A DNA stretch of 64,000 bases, taken from positions 124,001 through 188,000 of the forward strand of contig NZ_BOOO01000002.1 in NCBI RefSeq assembly GCF_016863275.1, in the 5' to 3' direction. A program made the position numbers and the translations under genes. This stretch comes from Planotetraspora mira. Lineage in GTDB: Bacteria > Actinomycetota > Actinomycetes > Streptosporangiales > Streptosporangiaceae. How positions within the stretch are numbered: position 1 is the stretch's first letter; each line of letters begins with the position of its first letter. Below the pieces are notes generated by a model. It ran no database searches, was not told where the DNA came from, and saw only the letters and a list, made by a program, of their open reading frames with translations. This document shows positions 53,558 through 62,640 of this stretch, piece after piece.

Positions 53558-54328
53558 TCAGACGGCGTTCGGTACGGCCCCGCCGTACCTTCTGTCGCGC
53601 TTGGCGTAGACCTCGCACGCCTGCCACAGGTCCCGGCGGTCGAAGTCGGGCCACAACTGGTTGAGGAAGACCATCTCGGCATAGGCGGACTGCCACAACA
53701 TGAAGTTCGACGTGCGCTGCTCTCCCGACGACCGCAGGAAGAGGTCGACCTCGGGGATCTCGGGCTCGTCGAGGTAGCGGGCGAAGGTCTTCTCCGACAC
53801 CTTGGCGGGGTTGACCCTGCCCGCGGCGATGTCCTGCGCGAGCTTCACGGCCGCATCGACGATCTCGGCCCGGCCGCCGTAGTTGACGCAGAACTGCAGG
53901 GTCAGCGTGGAGTTGCCCACGGTCATCCGCTCGGCGTCCTCAAGCTCCTTGATCACGCTCTTCCAGAGCCGCCCCGGACGCCCGGCCCACCGGACCCGGA
54001 CCCCCATCTCGTTGAGCTGGTCGCGCCGGCGGCGGATCACGTCGCGGTTGAAGCCCATGAGGAAGCGGACCTCGTCGGGCGAGCGCTTCCAGTTCTCCGT
54101 GGAGAAGGCGTACGTCGACAGGTAGGGGATGCCCAGTTCGATCGCACCCTCGATGACGTCGAACAGCGACGCCTCGCCCATCTTGTGGCCCTCTGTCCTC
54201 GGCAACCCGCGCGCCTTGGCCCATCGGCCGTTGCCGTCCATGACGATCGCGACATGGCGCGGCACAAGATCACGCGGGATGGGAGGCGGAGTGGCACCTG
54301 ACGGGTGCTGGGCAGGAGGACGAGCCAT
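53558..54328 (-). CDS. uppS: Isoprenyl transferase (cis-prenyl pyrophosphate synthase)
   Basis: A 256-residue cis-prenyltransferase that makes the polyprenyl carrier used for cell-wall precursors. The catalytic Asp is in [16 protein letters not shown], followed by [21 protein letters not shown] and [20 protein letters not shown]. The length is normal. It lies 30 bases downstream of recO on the same strand, the usual actinobacterial pairing. Confidence 0.95.
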   Translation of the reverse strand: MARPPAQHPSGATPPPIPRDLVPRHVAIVMDGNGRWAKARGLPRTEGHKMGEASLFDVIEGAIELGIPYLSTYAFSTENWKRSPDEVRFLMGFNRDVIRRRRDQLNEMGVRVRWAGRPGRLWKSVIKELEDAERMTVGNSTLTLQFCVNYGGRAEIVDAAVKLAQDIAAGRVNPAKVSEKTFARYLDEPEIPEVDLFLRSSGEQRTSNFMLWQSAYAEMVFLNQLWPDFDRRDLWQACEVYAKRDRRYGGAVPNAV

Positions 54329-54358
54329 GTCACGAGCGTATTGGGTGTCAGGCGGTCC

Positions 54359-55171
54359 TCATGCGCGTGAGATGTGCGGATTCTGTGCTGATTCCCACAC
54401 CTCTCGCTCGCCTCGCTCCGCGTCGATCCGCGCCCTGTCCACCTGGTCTCTCTCCACGTGGCGGAGGGACCGGATCCCGTGTTCCAGGTGCCACTGGAGG
54501 TAGGCGGCGACCAGGCCGCTGCACTCGGTGCGGTTGCGGTGCTCGGAGGCGTCCGCCGTCTGCCAGTCGCCGCGCAGCAGCGCGATCATCAGTGCGATCG
54601 TCTCGGCTGACGGCACGGCCGCTCCCGCGGGCCGGCACGCGCCGCACACCACCCCGCCCGCCGCGATCGCGAAGGCGCGGACGGCCTCCGCCCCGCACCG
54701 GGCGCACTCCGACAGCGCGGGGGCGTACCCGGCGACCGCGAGCGAGCGAAGGAAGTAGGCGTCGAGCACCAGGCGTGCCTCGTGCCCGCCCTCGACGAGC
54801 GTGCGCAGTCCTCCCACGAGCAGCAGGAACTGGCGCAGGGCCGGCTCCTTCTCCCCCACGGTCAGCCGGTCGGCCGTCTCCAGCATCGCCGTGCCGGCGG
54901 TGTAACGGGGATAGTCGGAGACGAGCGCCTCGCCGTACGGGCGGAGGGTCTCGACCTGGGTGATCACATCGAGCGACCTGCCGGTGTGCAGTTGCAGGTC
55001 GATGTGGGAGAACGGCTCAAGCCTGGCGCCGAACCGGGACATCGTCTTGCGCACGCCCTTGGCCACGCCCCGGACCTTGCCTGTCCGTTTGGTGAGGATC
55101 GTGATGATGCGGTCGGCCTCACCCAGCTTCTGGGTCCGCAGCACGACGCCTTCATCCCGATAGAGGCTCAC
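54359..55171 (-). CDS. recO: DNA repair protein RecO
   Basis: A 270-residue recombination mediator. The N-terminal OB fold starts SLYRDEGVVLRTQKLGEADR, and the C-terminal half has a Cys cluster (CARCG and VVCGACRP) for zinc. GTG 55171 is chosen because it starts the family sequence; a longer frame adds 23 unrelated residues. RecO helps load RecA on gaps. Confidence 0.93.
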   Translation of the reverse strand: MSLYRDEGVVLRTQKLGEADRIITILTKRTGKVRGVAKGVRKTMSRFGARLEPFSHIDLQLHTGRSLDVITQVETLRPYGEALVSDYPRYTAGTAMLETADRLTVGEKEPALRQFLLLVGGLRTLVEGGHEARLVLDAYFLRSLAVAGYAPALSECARCGAEAVRAFAIAAGGVVCGACRPAGAAVPSAETIALMIALLRGDWQTADASEHRNRTECSGLVAAYLQWHLEHGIRSLRHVERDQVDRARIDAERGEREVWESAQNPHISRA

Positions 55172-55438
55172 CCCGCAATCGTAGGAGAGCCAGGGCGTAT
55201 CCGGGCGTTCACCGACCGGTAAGGCCATCACAGAGACCAAAAATGGTGAAATTTCGGTAAGGATCCGGCGACGACAACCGGGTGAATAGCCTTGTCAAGC
55301 TGGACATCAGGTGTACATACGGTAAACCTGGGACGCGACGGCTTCACCGAAAGGTCACTAAGCTTTGACCTCCGGCGGACTCCCCCGCGCCGGACAAGCC
55401 GCCCACGGCCTGATCCCCCCGCCATGTGAAAGGGTGCC

Positions 55439-57016
55439 ATGACCCGCGTGGTCCTGCTGGGCTCGCCGCCCGGCCCGATCGGTTCTCCCCTGCCAGGCGG
55501 CCAGCACGTCCCCGCCACGGACATCTCGCTGGCGTCCCAGCCCGGAGCGCCCACGGTGTACGGCAGGCTCCTGGAACAGCTCACCTCGCTGGACCCGCAG
55601 CCGACGACGATCGCCCGGCCCGGCGACGCCCCGGCGTACCGGGCGCACGCGGGGCAGGTCGTGGAGAGCCAGGATCTGGCCGGGGACCTGCGCGCGCTGG
55701 CCGACGTGGCCGAGGGCGCCACGGAGAACATGCTGATCATGCCGGCCGACTCCCTGGCCCACGACGAGCTGATCTACCAGCTGACCAAGGCGAAGCGCGC
55801 CGCCATCGCCCTGATCGTCCGGGACCCCGAGAGCGCCGCGGAGGAGCCGTCCCCCGGCGAGGCCCGCCCCGAGATCGGCGGCGAGACCCTGGAGGGCCTG
55901 CCGATGCGCACGCGCGTCGGCCTCGGCCGGGTCATCTCCGTCGGCACGGCCTATCACGCCGTCACCCGGCCGAACGCCGCGCTGCTCGGCCCGCTGCACC
56001 TGCACCTGCGGCACACCGCGCTCCTCGCCGAGACCGCCCGCGAACTCGCCGACCTGGCCCACCTGTTCGGGCCCGAGGACGACGTCACCGAACTGCTCGT
56101 GCTCGGCCTGGTCCGCAAGGGCGTCTCCGTCGGCCTCTACGAGCGGGCCGGCGAGTTCTACGCCCGCGTCCGCGACCAGCGGGAGGCCGACGAGGCCCAG
56201 GTGGCCATGTCCGGCTACGACGAGGACCGGGTCCGCCTCGACAACGCGGTGAAGGGCGCCGACGGCTTCTTCACCACGTTCTTCGTCAGCACCTACTCCC
56301 GGTTCATCGCCCGATGGGCGGCCCGCAGGGGGATGACTCCCAACCAGGTCACCCTGATCTCGATCGCCCTTGGGCTGTTGTCGGCGGGCGCCTTCGCCAC
56401 CGGCACCCGATGGGGCGCGGTCGCCGGCGCGGTGCTGATCTACTTCGCGTTCGTCTTCGACTGCGTCGACGGCCAGGTCGCCAGATACGCCCGGAGATTC
56501 GGCGTCCTCGGCGCCTGGCTGGACGCCACCTTCGACCGGTTCAAGGAGTACGCCGTCTTCGTCGGCCTCGCGGCCGGAGCCACCGTGTCGGGCAGGTTCG
56601 GCGACGGCGAGGGCGTGTGGACGCTGGCGCTGGTCGCGCTCGCCCTGCAGTCCGGACGGCACCTGCTCGACTTCTCCTTCGGCGCGGCGAACCGGCGCAA
56701 GCCTCCGGCGCCGCTGCCCACCCTCGAGCTGAAGGTCGTCGACGACGTCAAGCTGCGCGAGGAGCTGGAACGGCGCAGGACCGTCAAGCGCGGCGGCGTC
56801 AGCGGCCTGCTCAAGTTCTGGACCGACGCCGGCCGGTTCAGGTCCGTGCACTGGGCCAGAAAGATGATCGTGTTCCCCATCGGCGAGCGCTTCGCCGCCA
56901 TCGCGATCACCGCCGCCTTGTTCGACCCCCGCGTCACCTTCCTCACGTTGCTCATCTGGGGCGGCGTGGCGGCCATCTACACCCTCACCGGACGTCTCCT
57001 GAGGTCACTCGCATGA
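55439..57016 (+). CDS. CDP-alcohol phosphatidyltransferase family protein with N-terminal extra domain
   Basis: A 525-residue protein. Residues about 275-470 form a membrane CDP-alcohol phosphatidyltransferase domain with the full catalytic motif DCVDGQVARYARRFG...DATFDR. Residues 1-220 are soluble and look like a degenerate nucleotidyltransferase-type fold (MTRVVLLGSPPG start, ENMLIMPADSLAHDELI), but without a convincing active site. It would join an alcohol or alditol phosphate group to a CDP-activated lipid or a related acceptor. ATG 55439 has AAAGGG upstream. It overlaps the next gene by ATGA. Confidence 0.87.
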   Translation: MTRVVLLGSPPGPIGSPLPGGQHVPATDISLASQPGAPTVYGRLLEQLTSLDPQPTTIARPGDAPAYRAHAGQVVESQDLAGDLRALADVAEGATENMLIMPADSLAHDELIYQLTKAKRAAIALIVRDPESAAEEPSPGEARPEIGGETLEGLPMRTRVGLGRVISVGTAYHAVTRPNAALLGPLHLHLRHTALLAETARELADLAHLFGPEDDVTELLVLGLVRKGVSVGLYERAGEFYARVRDQREADEAQVAMSGYDEDRVRLDNAVKGADGFFTTFFVSTYSRFIARWAARRGMTPNQVTLISIALGLLSAGAFATGTRWGAVAGAVLIYFAFVFDCVDGQVARYARRFGVLGAWLDATFDRFKEYAVFVGLAAGATVSGRFGDGEGVWTLALVALALQSGRHLLDFSFGAANRRKPPAPLPTLELKVVDDVKLREELERRRTVKRGGVSGLLKFWTDAGRFRSVHWARKMIVFPIGERFAAIAITAALFDPRVTFLTLLIWGGVAAIYTLTGRLLRSLA

Positions 57017-57723
57017 TCACCCAGCCGCGTGTTCCCGCCATCGCCGCCGATCCCGAGGAGGAGCAGCGCCGCGTGCAGACCGAGCGGCTGCTCGCCTACC
57101 GCGACGACGGCCCCCTCGTCGGCGTGCTCAAGGGACGGGTCGGCCGCGGTCTGCCTCCCATCCCGTCGCTCCTCGTGGCGTTGCTCGCCATCGTGGCGCT
57201 GGCGGTCACGGGAACGCTGAGCGACGGCCCGATCCTGCTCGCCCCCGTGCTGGTGCTCGTCGTCCTGGTCGTGACGACCGGTTCACGCGACCACCTGGGC
57301 CGGTTCGACTGGCTGGCTCCGCCGCTGCTCCGCGCGGCGGAGTTCGTCACGATCATCCTTCTCGGGCTGGCCGAGGACACCCCCAAGTGGCTGCTCTTCG
57401 TGCTCATCTACATCGTCGGCTACCACACCTACGACACCGTCTACCGGACCCGGCAGGGCATCTGGCCCCCGGCGTGGCTCTTCATGGCGGGGCTCGGCTG
57501 GGAGGTCCGCCTGCTCATCCTGGGCGTGGGCGCGGCCGTCGGGCAGCTCACCGTCGTGGCCGCGATCCTGACCGCGTACCTCCTCGTGCTGTTCTCGGTC
57601 GAGAGCGTGCTCAGCTGGGTGCGCCTCGACAAGGCCTCCGCCCAGGCCAGGGCGGAGCAGGACCTCGAGCAGTCCCCTGAGGAAGCGGCGGAGGAGCTCA
57701 CCGGCCGAGCCGACCGCAACTGA
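57013..57723 (+). CDS. Polytopic membrane protein, probable DUF5941
   Basis: A 236-residue protein with about six membrane segments (LLVALLAIVALAVTGTL, ILLAPVLVLVVLVVTTG and others) and a conserved-looking VGYHTYDTVYRTRQG stretch. The C-terminal 25 residues are acidic. It resembles the DUF5941 part that in some actinobacteria is fused to CDP-alcohol transferases, so a functional pairing with the gene upstream (ATGA overlap) is likely. Confidence 0.72.
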   Translation: MITQPRVPAIAADPEEEQRRVQTERLLAYRDDGPLVGVLKGRVGRGLPPIPSLLVALLAIVALAVTGTLSDGPILLAPVLVLVVLVVTTGSRDHLGRFDWLAPPLLRAAEFVTIILLGLAEDTPKWLLFVLIYIVGYHTYDTVYRTRQGIWPPAWLFMAGLGWEVRLLILGVGAAVGQLTVVAAILTAYLLVLFSVESVLSWVRLDKASAQARAEQDLEQSPEEAAEELTGRADRN

Positions 57724-57752
57724 AGGGGCGGCACCGAGTCCGAAGAGGAGAG

Positions 57753-59144
57753 ATGACTGTGGAAGAGCGCTTGCCCGTCGTAGGAGTGGTACTCGCGGGA
57801 GGCATCGGGCAGCGCGTCGGCCTGCGCACGCCCAAGCAGCTGCTGAAGATCGCCGGGAAGCCGATCCTCGAGCACACGCTCGCCCTGTTCGACGGCGCGC
57901 CCGAGATCGACGAGATCCTCGTCGTCATGGCTCCGGGCCACACCGCCGAGGCCGAGAAGATGGTCGCCCGCCTCGCCAAGGGCGGCAAGGTCATCGAGGG
58001 CGGCGCCAGCCGTACGGAATCGACCTGGCGGGCCCTGCAGGAGCTCGGCGAGCGCGAGTGCAACGTCCTGCTGCACGACGCCGTGCGTCCGTTGCTCGAG
58101 CAGCGGATCGTCACCGAGTGCGTCCGCGCGCTGGAGACCTACTCCGGCGTGGACGTCGCGATCCCGAGCGCCGACACGGTGGTGGTGGCGGAACCGACGC
58201 CGGACGGCGAGATCATCCGCGAGATCCCGGATCGGGCGTTCCTGCGGCGCGGCCAGACGCCGCAGTGCTTCCGGCTGTCGGCGATCCGCGAGGCGTACCA
58301 GCGGGCCTTCGCCGACCCCGAGTTCCTGCTCCACCCGCCGACGGACGACTGCGGCGTGATGTTGCGTTACCTGCCGGACGTGCCGATCGCCATCGTGCCC
58401 GGCAGCGAGCACAACATGAAGGTGACGCACCCGCTCGACGTCTACCTAGCCGACAAGCTCTTCCAACTGGGCAGCGCCGGGGCTCCGGCCGCCTCGCCGG
58501 AGGCGCTGCGCGCCGGGCTCGACGGCAAGACGGTGGTCGTGTTCGGGGGCAGCTCCGGCATCGGCGCCGACGTCGCCGCGCTCGCCCGGGATCACGGGGC
58601 GAACGTCCACTGCTTCTCCCGCACGCTGAACGGCGTCCGCGTCGAGGACGCCTCCTCGGTCGAGGCGGCGTTCGAGAAGGTGGGCGAGCCGATCGACTAC
58701 GTCGTGAACACGGCGGGCGTGCTGCACACCGGCCGCCTCGCGGAACTCGACGACGCGACGGTGGCCGAGGCGATGAACATCAACTACCTCGGTCCGATCA
58801 ACGTGGCGCGCGCCGCGATCCGCTATCTCAGCGCGAGCCGCGGGCAACTGCTGCTCTACACCTCCTCCTCCTACACACGGGGCCGGGCGACCTACAGCCT
58901 GTACTCCTCGGCCAAGGCCGCCGTGGTCAACCTGACCCAGGCCCTGGCGGACGAGTGGACCGAGTTCGGGGTGCGCGTCAACTGCATCAATCCCGAGCGG
59001 ACCAGCACCCCCATGCGCCTGCGCGCGTTCGGCGAGGAGCCGGAGGGCTCCCTGCTGACGTCGCAGGCCGTCGCCGAGACATCCCTCGACGTGCTGGTCT
59101 CCGATCTCACAGGCCAGGTAATCGACGTCCGGATCCGCAGATAA
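57753..59144 (+). CDS. Bifunctional IspD-like cytidylyltransferase / SDR reductase (CDP-alditol synthesis)
   Basis: A 463-residue fusion. Residues about 8-235 are an IspD/TarI-type cytidylyltransferase (VVLAGGIGQRVGLRTPKQLL, HDAVRPLL, RGQTPQCFR). Residues about 255-463 are a short-chain reductase (VVVFGGSSGIGADVA, then the catalytic YSLYSSAKAA). The order is that of Haemophilus Bcs1, which reduces ribulose 5-phosphate and makes CDP-ribitol. The same reaction is my best guess, since the fusion has no other common role. ATG 57753 follows GAGGAG. Confidence 0.88.
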   Translation: MTVEERLPVVGVVLAGGIGQRVGLRTPKQLLKIAGKPILEHTLALFDGAPEIDEILVVMAPGHTAEAEKMVARLAKGGKVIEGGASRTESTWRALQELGERECNVLLHDAVRPLLEQRIVTECVRALETYSGVDVAIPSADTVVVAEPTPDGEIIREIPDRAFLRRGQTPQCFRLSAIREAYQRAFADPEFLLHPPTDDCGVMLRYLPDVPIAIVPGSEHNMKVTHPLDVYLADKLFQLGSAGAPAASPEALRAGLDGKTVVVFGGSSGIGADVAALARDHGANVHCFSRTLNGVRVEDASSVEAAFEKVGEPIDYVVNTAGVLHTGRLAELDDATVAEAMNINYLGPINVARAAIRYLSASRGQLLLYTSSSYTRGRATYSLYSSAKAAVVNLTQALADEWTEFGVRVNCINPERTSTPMRLRAFGEEPEGSLLTSQAVAETSLDVLVSDLTGQVIDVRIRR

Positions 59145-59152
59145 GGGCCTTA

Positions 59153-60895
59153 ATGCAAGCAAGATCGTGGCGCGGCCGCGCAACCATCGCCGCGTTATTC
59201 CTCTCCTACCCGTTGCTGATGGTCACCGCGCTGTGGCCGCTACCCTGGGCGTTCGTCGTCGTCGCGGCCGTCTCCTACGCCGCGGACAACCAGACTCCGC
59301 GGGTGGCGCCGGCGCTCAACGACATCCTCAGCAAGGTGCACCTGGGGACCACCCTCCGCTTCGTGATCCGGGAGACCGCGACGCTCCTGCTGGCGGTGCG
59401 GGTCCTGGGTGCCGACTCCTCGTGGTTCATCGCGCTCGCGGCCGGGATGTTCCTCCTGCACGGGGCGCGTTCGGTGCAGACCACGCTCGCGTTCCACCTC
59501 AACCGCTGGGTCAACGTGCTGCCGGCGGTCACCCGCAACGTGGACCTGACGGCCCTGCGGATCCCGCCGCCGCCTCCCGCCGCACTCATCAGCTACAGGG
59601 GTGCGCGGCTGCTCTACCTGGACATCCTGCCGGTGGGCGGCGCGGCCGTCGGCGTCGCGGCCGGCGTCTCCTGGCTCGGCGTCGCCGGCGCGGCGCTCGC
59701 GCTCGCCGTCTGCGCCGCGGCCATCGTGGTCCTGCTCCCCCACTTCAGGCGGGCCGCGGTGCTCCGCGACCGGGACCGGGTCATCGCGCATGTGGACGAG
59801 CAGGTCCGCGCCTACGACCCGGAGGTGGCACTCTACTTCTCCGGGTCGCTCGACTCCGCCTACCAGGCCTCGATGTGGCTGAACACGCTGGCGCGCATCG
59901 ACCGCCGGGCCATCATCGTCCTGCGTGAGCGCGGAATGGTCGACAAGCTCGGCCCGACGACGCTGCCGGTGATCTGCATCCCCTCCGGCACCGACCTGAT
60001 GAACTTCCGCGGCCTCGACTCCGTCCGCGTGACGTTGTTCGCCTCCAACGTCGGCAAGAACATCCACATGTTGCGCCTCCCCGGCCACCTCAGTGTGTTC
60101 ATCGGGCACGGCGACAGCGACAAGGAAGCCTCGTTCAACCCCTTCACCAAGGTGTACGACAAGGTCTGGGTGGCGGGGCAGGCGGGCCGCGACCGCTACA
60201 TCAAGGCGCAGGTCGGTGTGCGCGACGAGGACGTCGACGAGGTCGGCCGTCCGCAGTTGGCCGGGATCTCCACCACCCGTCCCGGCGGGCAGCAGCAGAC
60301 CGTCCTGTACGCGCCCACCTGGGAGGGCTGGCAGGACGACCTGTTCCACACCTCGATCATCACGATGGGCCCCAAGATCGTGAAGGCGCTGCTGAAGTCT
60401 GGCGTACGGGTGATCTACAAGCCCCATCCGCTGACCGGGCACCGCGACCCCGCCGCCGCGTCGGGCCACAGGAAGATCATGTCGATGCTCGCCTCGGCCG
60501 GCGGGGAGCACAAGAGCGTCACGGGCCCGGAACCGCACCTCTACGAGTGCTTCAACGAGGCCGATCTGCTGATCAGCGACATCTCCAGCGTGGTCGCCGA
60601 CTTCCTCGCCAGCGGCAAGCCGTACGTCGTCACGAACGTCGCCGGGCGTCCGGAGGAGGAGTTCAAGGAGCGCTATCCCAGCGCGGACGCCGCGTACCTG
60701 CTGGGGCCCGCCCTGCGCGAGCTGCCTGAGATCATCGCCGAGTTGGAGCGGCCCGAGGACACGATGGCGGGGGCGCGGCGCAAGCTGAAGACCTACCTGC
60801 TCGGCCCCGACCAGCCGGACGCGATGACCCGTTTCAACGCGGCCGTCAACGCCCTGTACGACCAGGCGGCCGCGAAGGCCTCGGGCCAGGACTGA
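59153..60895 (+). CDS. CDP-glycerol/ribitol glycerophosphotransferase family protein (TagF/TarL-like)
   Basis: A 580-residue protein. Residues 1-200 contain several membrane segments, and residues about 230-575 form the polymerase-like transferase domain: FIGHGDSDKEASFNPFTKVYD carries the HGDSDK motif of the family (first residues only), TVLYAPTWEGW the APTW motif, YKPHPLTG the second His, and LLISDISSVVADFLASGKP the donor-binding motif. It would polymerise alditol phosphate from a CDP donor. It begins 8 bases after the fusion gene. It is the last gene of the operon. Confidence 0.88.
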   Translation: MQARSWRGRATIAALFLSYPLLMVTALWPLPWAFVVVAAVSYAADNQTPRVAPALNDILSKVHLGTTLRFVIRETATLLLAVRVLGADSSWFIALAAGMFLLHGARSVQTTLAFHLNRWVNVLPAVTRNVDLTALRIPPPPPAALISYRGARLLYLDILPVGGAAVGVAAGVSWLGVAGAALALAVCAAAIVVLLPHFRRAAVLRDRDRVIAHVDEQVRAYDPEVALYFSGSLDSAYQASMWLNTLARIDRRAIIVLRERGMVDKLGPTTLPVICIPSGTDLMNFRGLDSVRVTLFASNVGKNIHMLRLPGHLSVFIGHGDSDKEASFNPFTKVYDKVWVAGQAGRDRYIKAQVGVRDEDVDEVGRPQLAGISTTRPGGQQQTVLYAPTWEGWQDDLFHTSIITMGPKIVKALLKSGVRVIYKPHPLTGHRDPAAASGHRKIMSMLASAGGEHKSVTGPEPHLYECFNEADLLISDISSVVADFLASGKPYVVTNVAGRPEEEFKERYPSADAAYLLGPALRELPEIIAELERPEDTMAGARRKLKTYLLGPDQPDAMTRFNAAVNALYDQAAAKASGQD

Positions 60896-60903
60896 GGACA
60901 TCC

Positions 60904-60930
60904 GCCGGGGTGGCCACGCGCCATCCCGGC
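60904..60930. terminator. Bidirectional terminator after the CDP-alditol operon
   Basis: GCCGGGGTGGC and GCCATCCCGGC pair over 11 bases with one G-T pair and a 5-base loop, between convergent stops. Confidence 0.7.
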
Positions 60931-60955
60931 ACCGGCCTCATGGGGGATCGATCGC

Positions 60956-61483
60956 TCAGGAGGCGCGGGCCTCGAACAGGGCCCAGACGACCTTGCCGCC
61001 GCCTCCCCCGCCTCCGCTGCTTCCGTCGCCGATGAGGATCCATCCCCAGGTGGCGGTCAGCGCTTCGACCAGGTGGAGGCCGCGCCCTGTCTCGGACAGG
61101 TCGCCGCCCGCGGCCGGCGCCGGGACGCGCTCACTCGAATCGCGGACGGCACAGCCGATATGAAACCGGTGGTTCACCAGCCGGAGCTGGATGGGCGGCC
61201 CCGGCGCCACATCGACGCGGGCGTGCCGGAGGGCGTTGGTGACCAGTTCGGAGACCACGAGTTGCGCGTCGTCGATGAGGCAGGGAAATCCCCACTCGTC
61301 CAGCGTCACCGCGGTGAAGTCACGGGCGGCGGCCGCCGAGGTCACCCTCCCCTGGAGGGTGCACGTGGCCGACAGCGGAACCGGAGGCGGGACGGGCAGG
61401 TCGGCGACGTCGTCCCGTTCGAACATCGAGGTCAACCATGGAGGCGCCGCCGCGGCTCCAGGGCCTGCCAGGTCTGCGGTCAT
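60956..61483 (-). CDS. HATPase_c anti-sigma-factor-like protein
   Basis: A 175-residue protein with a GHKL ATP-binding fold of the RsbW/SpoIIAB-like group common in actinobacteria. The N box is visible as LVVSELVTNALRHAR, and the G box as ETGRGLHLVEALTATWG. A run of seven glycines lies near the C-terminus, encoded by a repetitive stretch at about 60998-61017. ATG 61483 has GAGGG upstream. It may regulate a sigma factor or anti-sigma antagonist. Confidence 0.87.
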   Translation of the reverse strand: MTADLAGPGAAAAPPWLTSMFERDDVADLPVPPPVPLSATCTLQGRVTSAAAARDFTAVTLDEWGFPCLIDDAQLVVSELVTNALRHARVDVAPGPPIQLRLVNHRFHIGCAVRDSSERVPAPAAGGDLSETGRGLHLVEALTATWGWILIGDGSSGGGGGGGKVVWALFEARAS

Positions 61484-61643
61484 CGCCAATCCCTCAGGTC
61501 GTCACCTACTACATGATGTGATTAACCCTGTCGCGCTGTATCTTGCCCTGTACCTTGCGTGTGCAAGCACGCGTGCACGTGCAAATGTTGCCAGTCGGCG
61601 ATTTTCCCCTGAGCCGCCCGAAACCCCTCCAGCCAGACCTGGA

Positions 61644-62561
61644 TCAGGTGTCAGCGAGGGCGGTGAAGAACGCCTGACAGGTTTCGGTGAAGGCGCTCGC
61701 CCTGGCGGTCGGCCGGACCCCGCGCACGGACGCCAGCACGACGTCGAGCGGCGGCACGTCATCGCTGATCGGCACGCTGACGACGTGTCCCCCGTCGTAG
61801 GTCTGGTCGGTCAAGGCCCGCTGGTTGAGTATCGAGTAGCCGTGCCCGCCCGCCACCAGCGAACGCGCCGTCTCATAACTCGAGGTGCGGAACCGAACCC
61901 GCGGCTCGGCGGTGTACAGCGCGCGGAAGTAGTCGCGGCTGCGCGGCAGATCGAGCAGGATCATGGGCTCGGCCGCCAGGTCGGCGAGCGACACCGCGTC
62001 AGCTCCGGCGAGCCGATGGCCCGGCGCCAGCAGCACGTACGGCCTGGCCTGCGTCAGCGGCTGGACATCGAGGTCCAGAGCGAGATCGATCGCGTAGACG
62101 AGGGCCACCTCGCAGCGGCCGTCGAGCAGGGCGCTCTCCATCGCGGAGACCTCTCCCTCGGCCACGGTGACCCGCACCCCCGGATGACGCACGGAGAACT
62201 CCCGCAACAACCGTGACAGGTAGAAGGGCGCGAGGGTCGTGACGCACCCGATGGCGAGCTCGCCCGTGAGCGAGCCCGCCAGCCCTCGGGCGGACGCGGC
62301 GAGCGCCGCCGCGTGGGAGAGGAACTCACGCGCCTCGACGAGGAACCGCTCGCCGGAGCGGGTCAGCGACAGCCCTCTGGCGTGATGGCGGATCAGGAGC
62401 TGCACGCCGAGCTCGCGCTCGACCTGGGCGATGGCGGCGGAGATCGCCGACTGCGCCACCATGAGCTCCCTGCTGGCAGCGGTCATGCTGCCGAGCTCGG
62501 CCGCCGTTACGAAGTAACGCAGCTGGACGAGGGTGAAGTTGACGTCCGCCACGCAACCCAT
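61644..62561 (-). CDS. LysR-family transcriptional regulator
   Basis: A 305-residue regulator. The DNA-binding domain is LVQLRYFVTAAELGSMTAAS followed by AQSAISAAIAQVERELG (about 10-55). The effector domain follows (LAIGCVTTLAPFYLSRLL, GHGYSILNQRAL). It lies downstream of the ABC-2 exporter on the same strand (79 bases). An internal GTG at 62552 is an alternative start. Confidence 0.9.
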   Translation of the reverse strand: MGCVADVNFTLVQLRYFVTAAELGSMTAASRELMVAQSAISAAIAQVERELGVQLLIRHHARGLSLTRSGERFLVEAREFLSHAAALAASARGLAGSLTGELAIGCVTTLAPFYLSRLLREFSVRHPGVRVTVAEGEVSAMESALLDGRCEVALVYAIDLALDLDVQPLTQARPYVLLAPGHRLAGADAVSLADLAAEPMILLDLPRSRDYFRALYTAEPRVRFRTSSYETARSLVAGGHGYSILNQRALTDQTYDGGHVVSVPISDDVPPLDVVLASVRGVRPTARASAFTETCQAFFTALADT

Positions 62562-62640
62562 TGTGACCGCCGCGGACCTTCCCGACTCCGGAACCCCCAG
62601 GTGCGCGGCTACGAATTGCCTGAACCGTTCCAGCCTTTGA

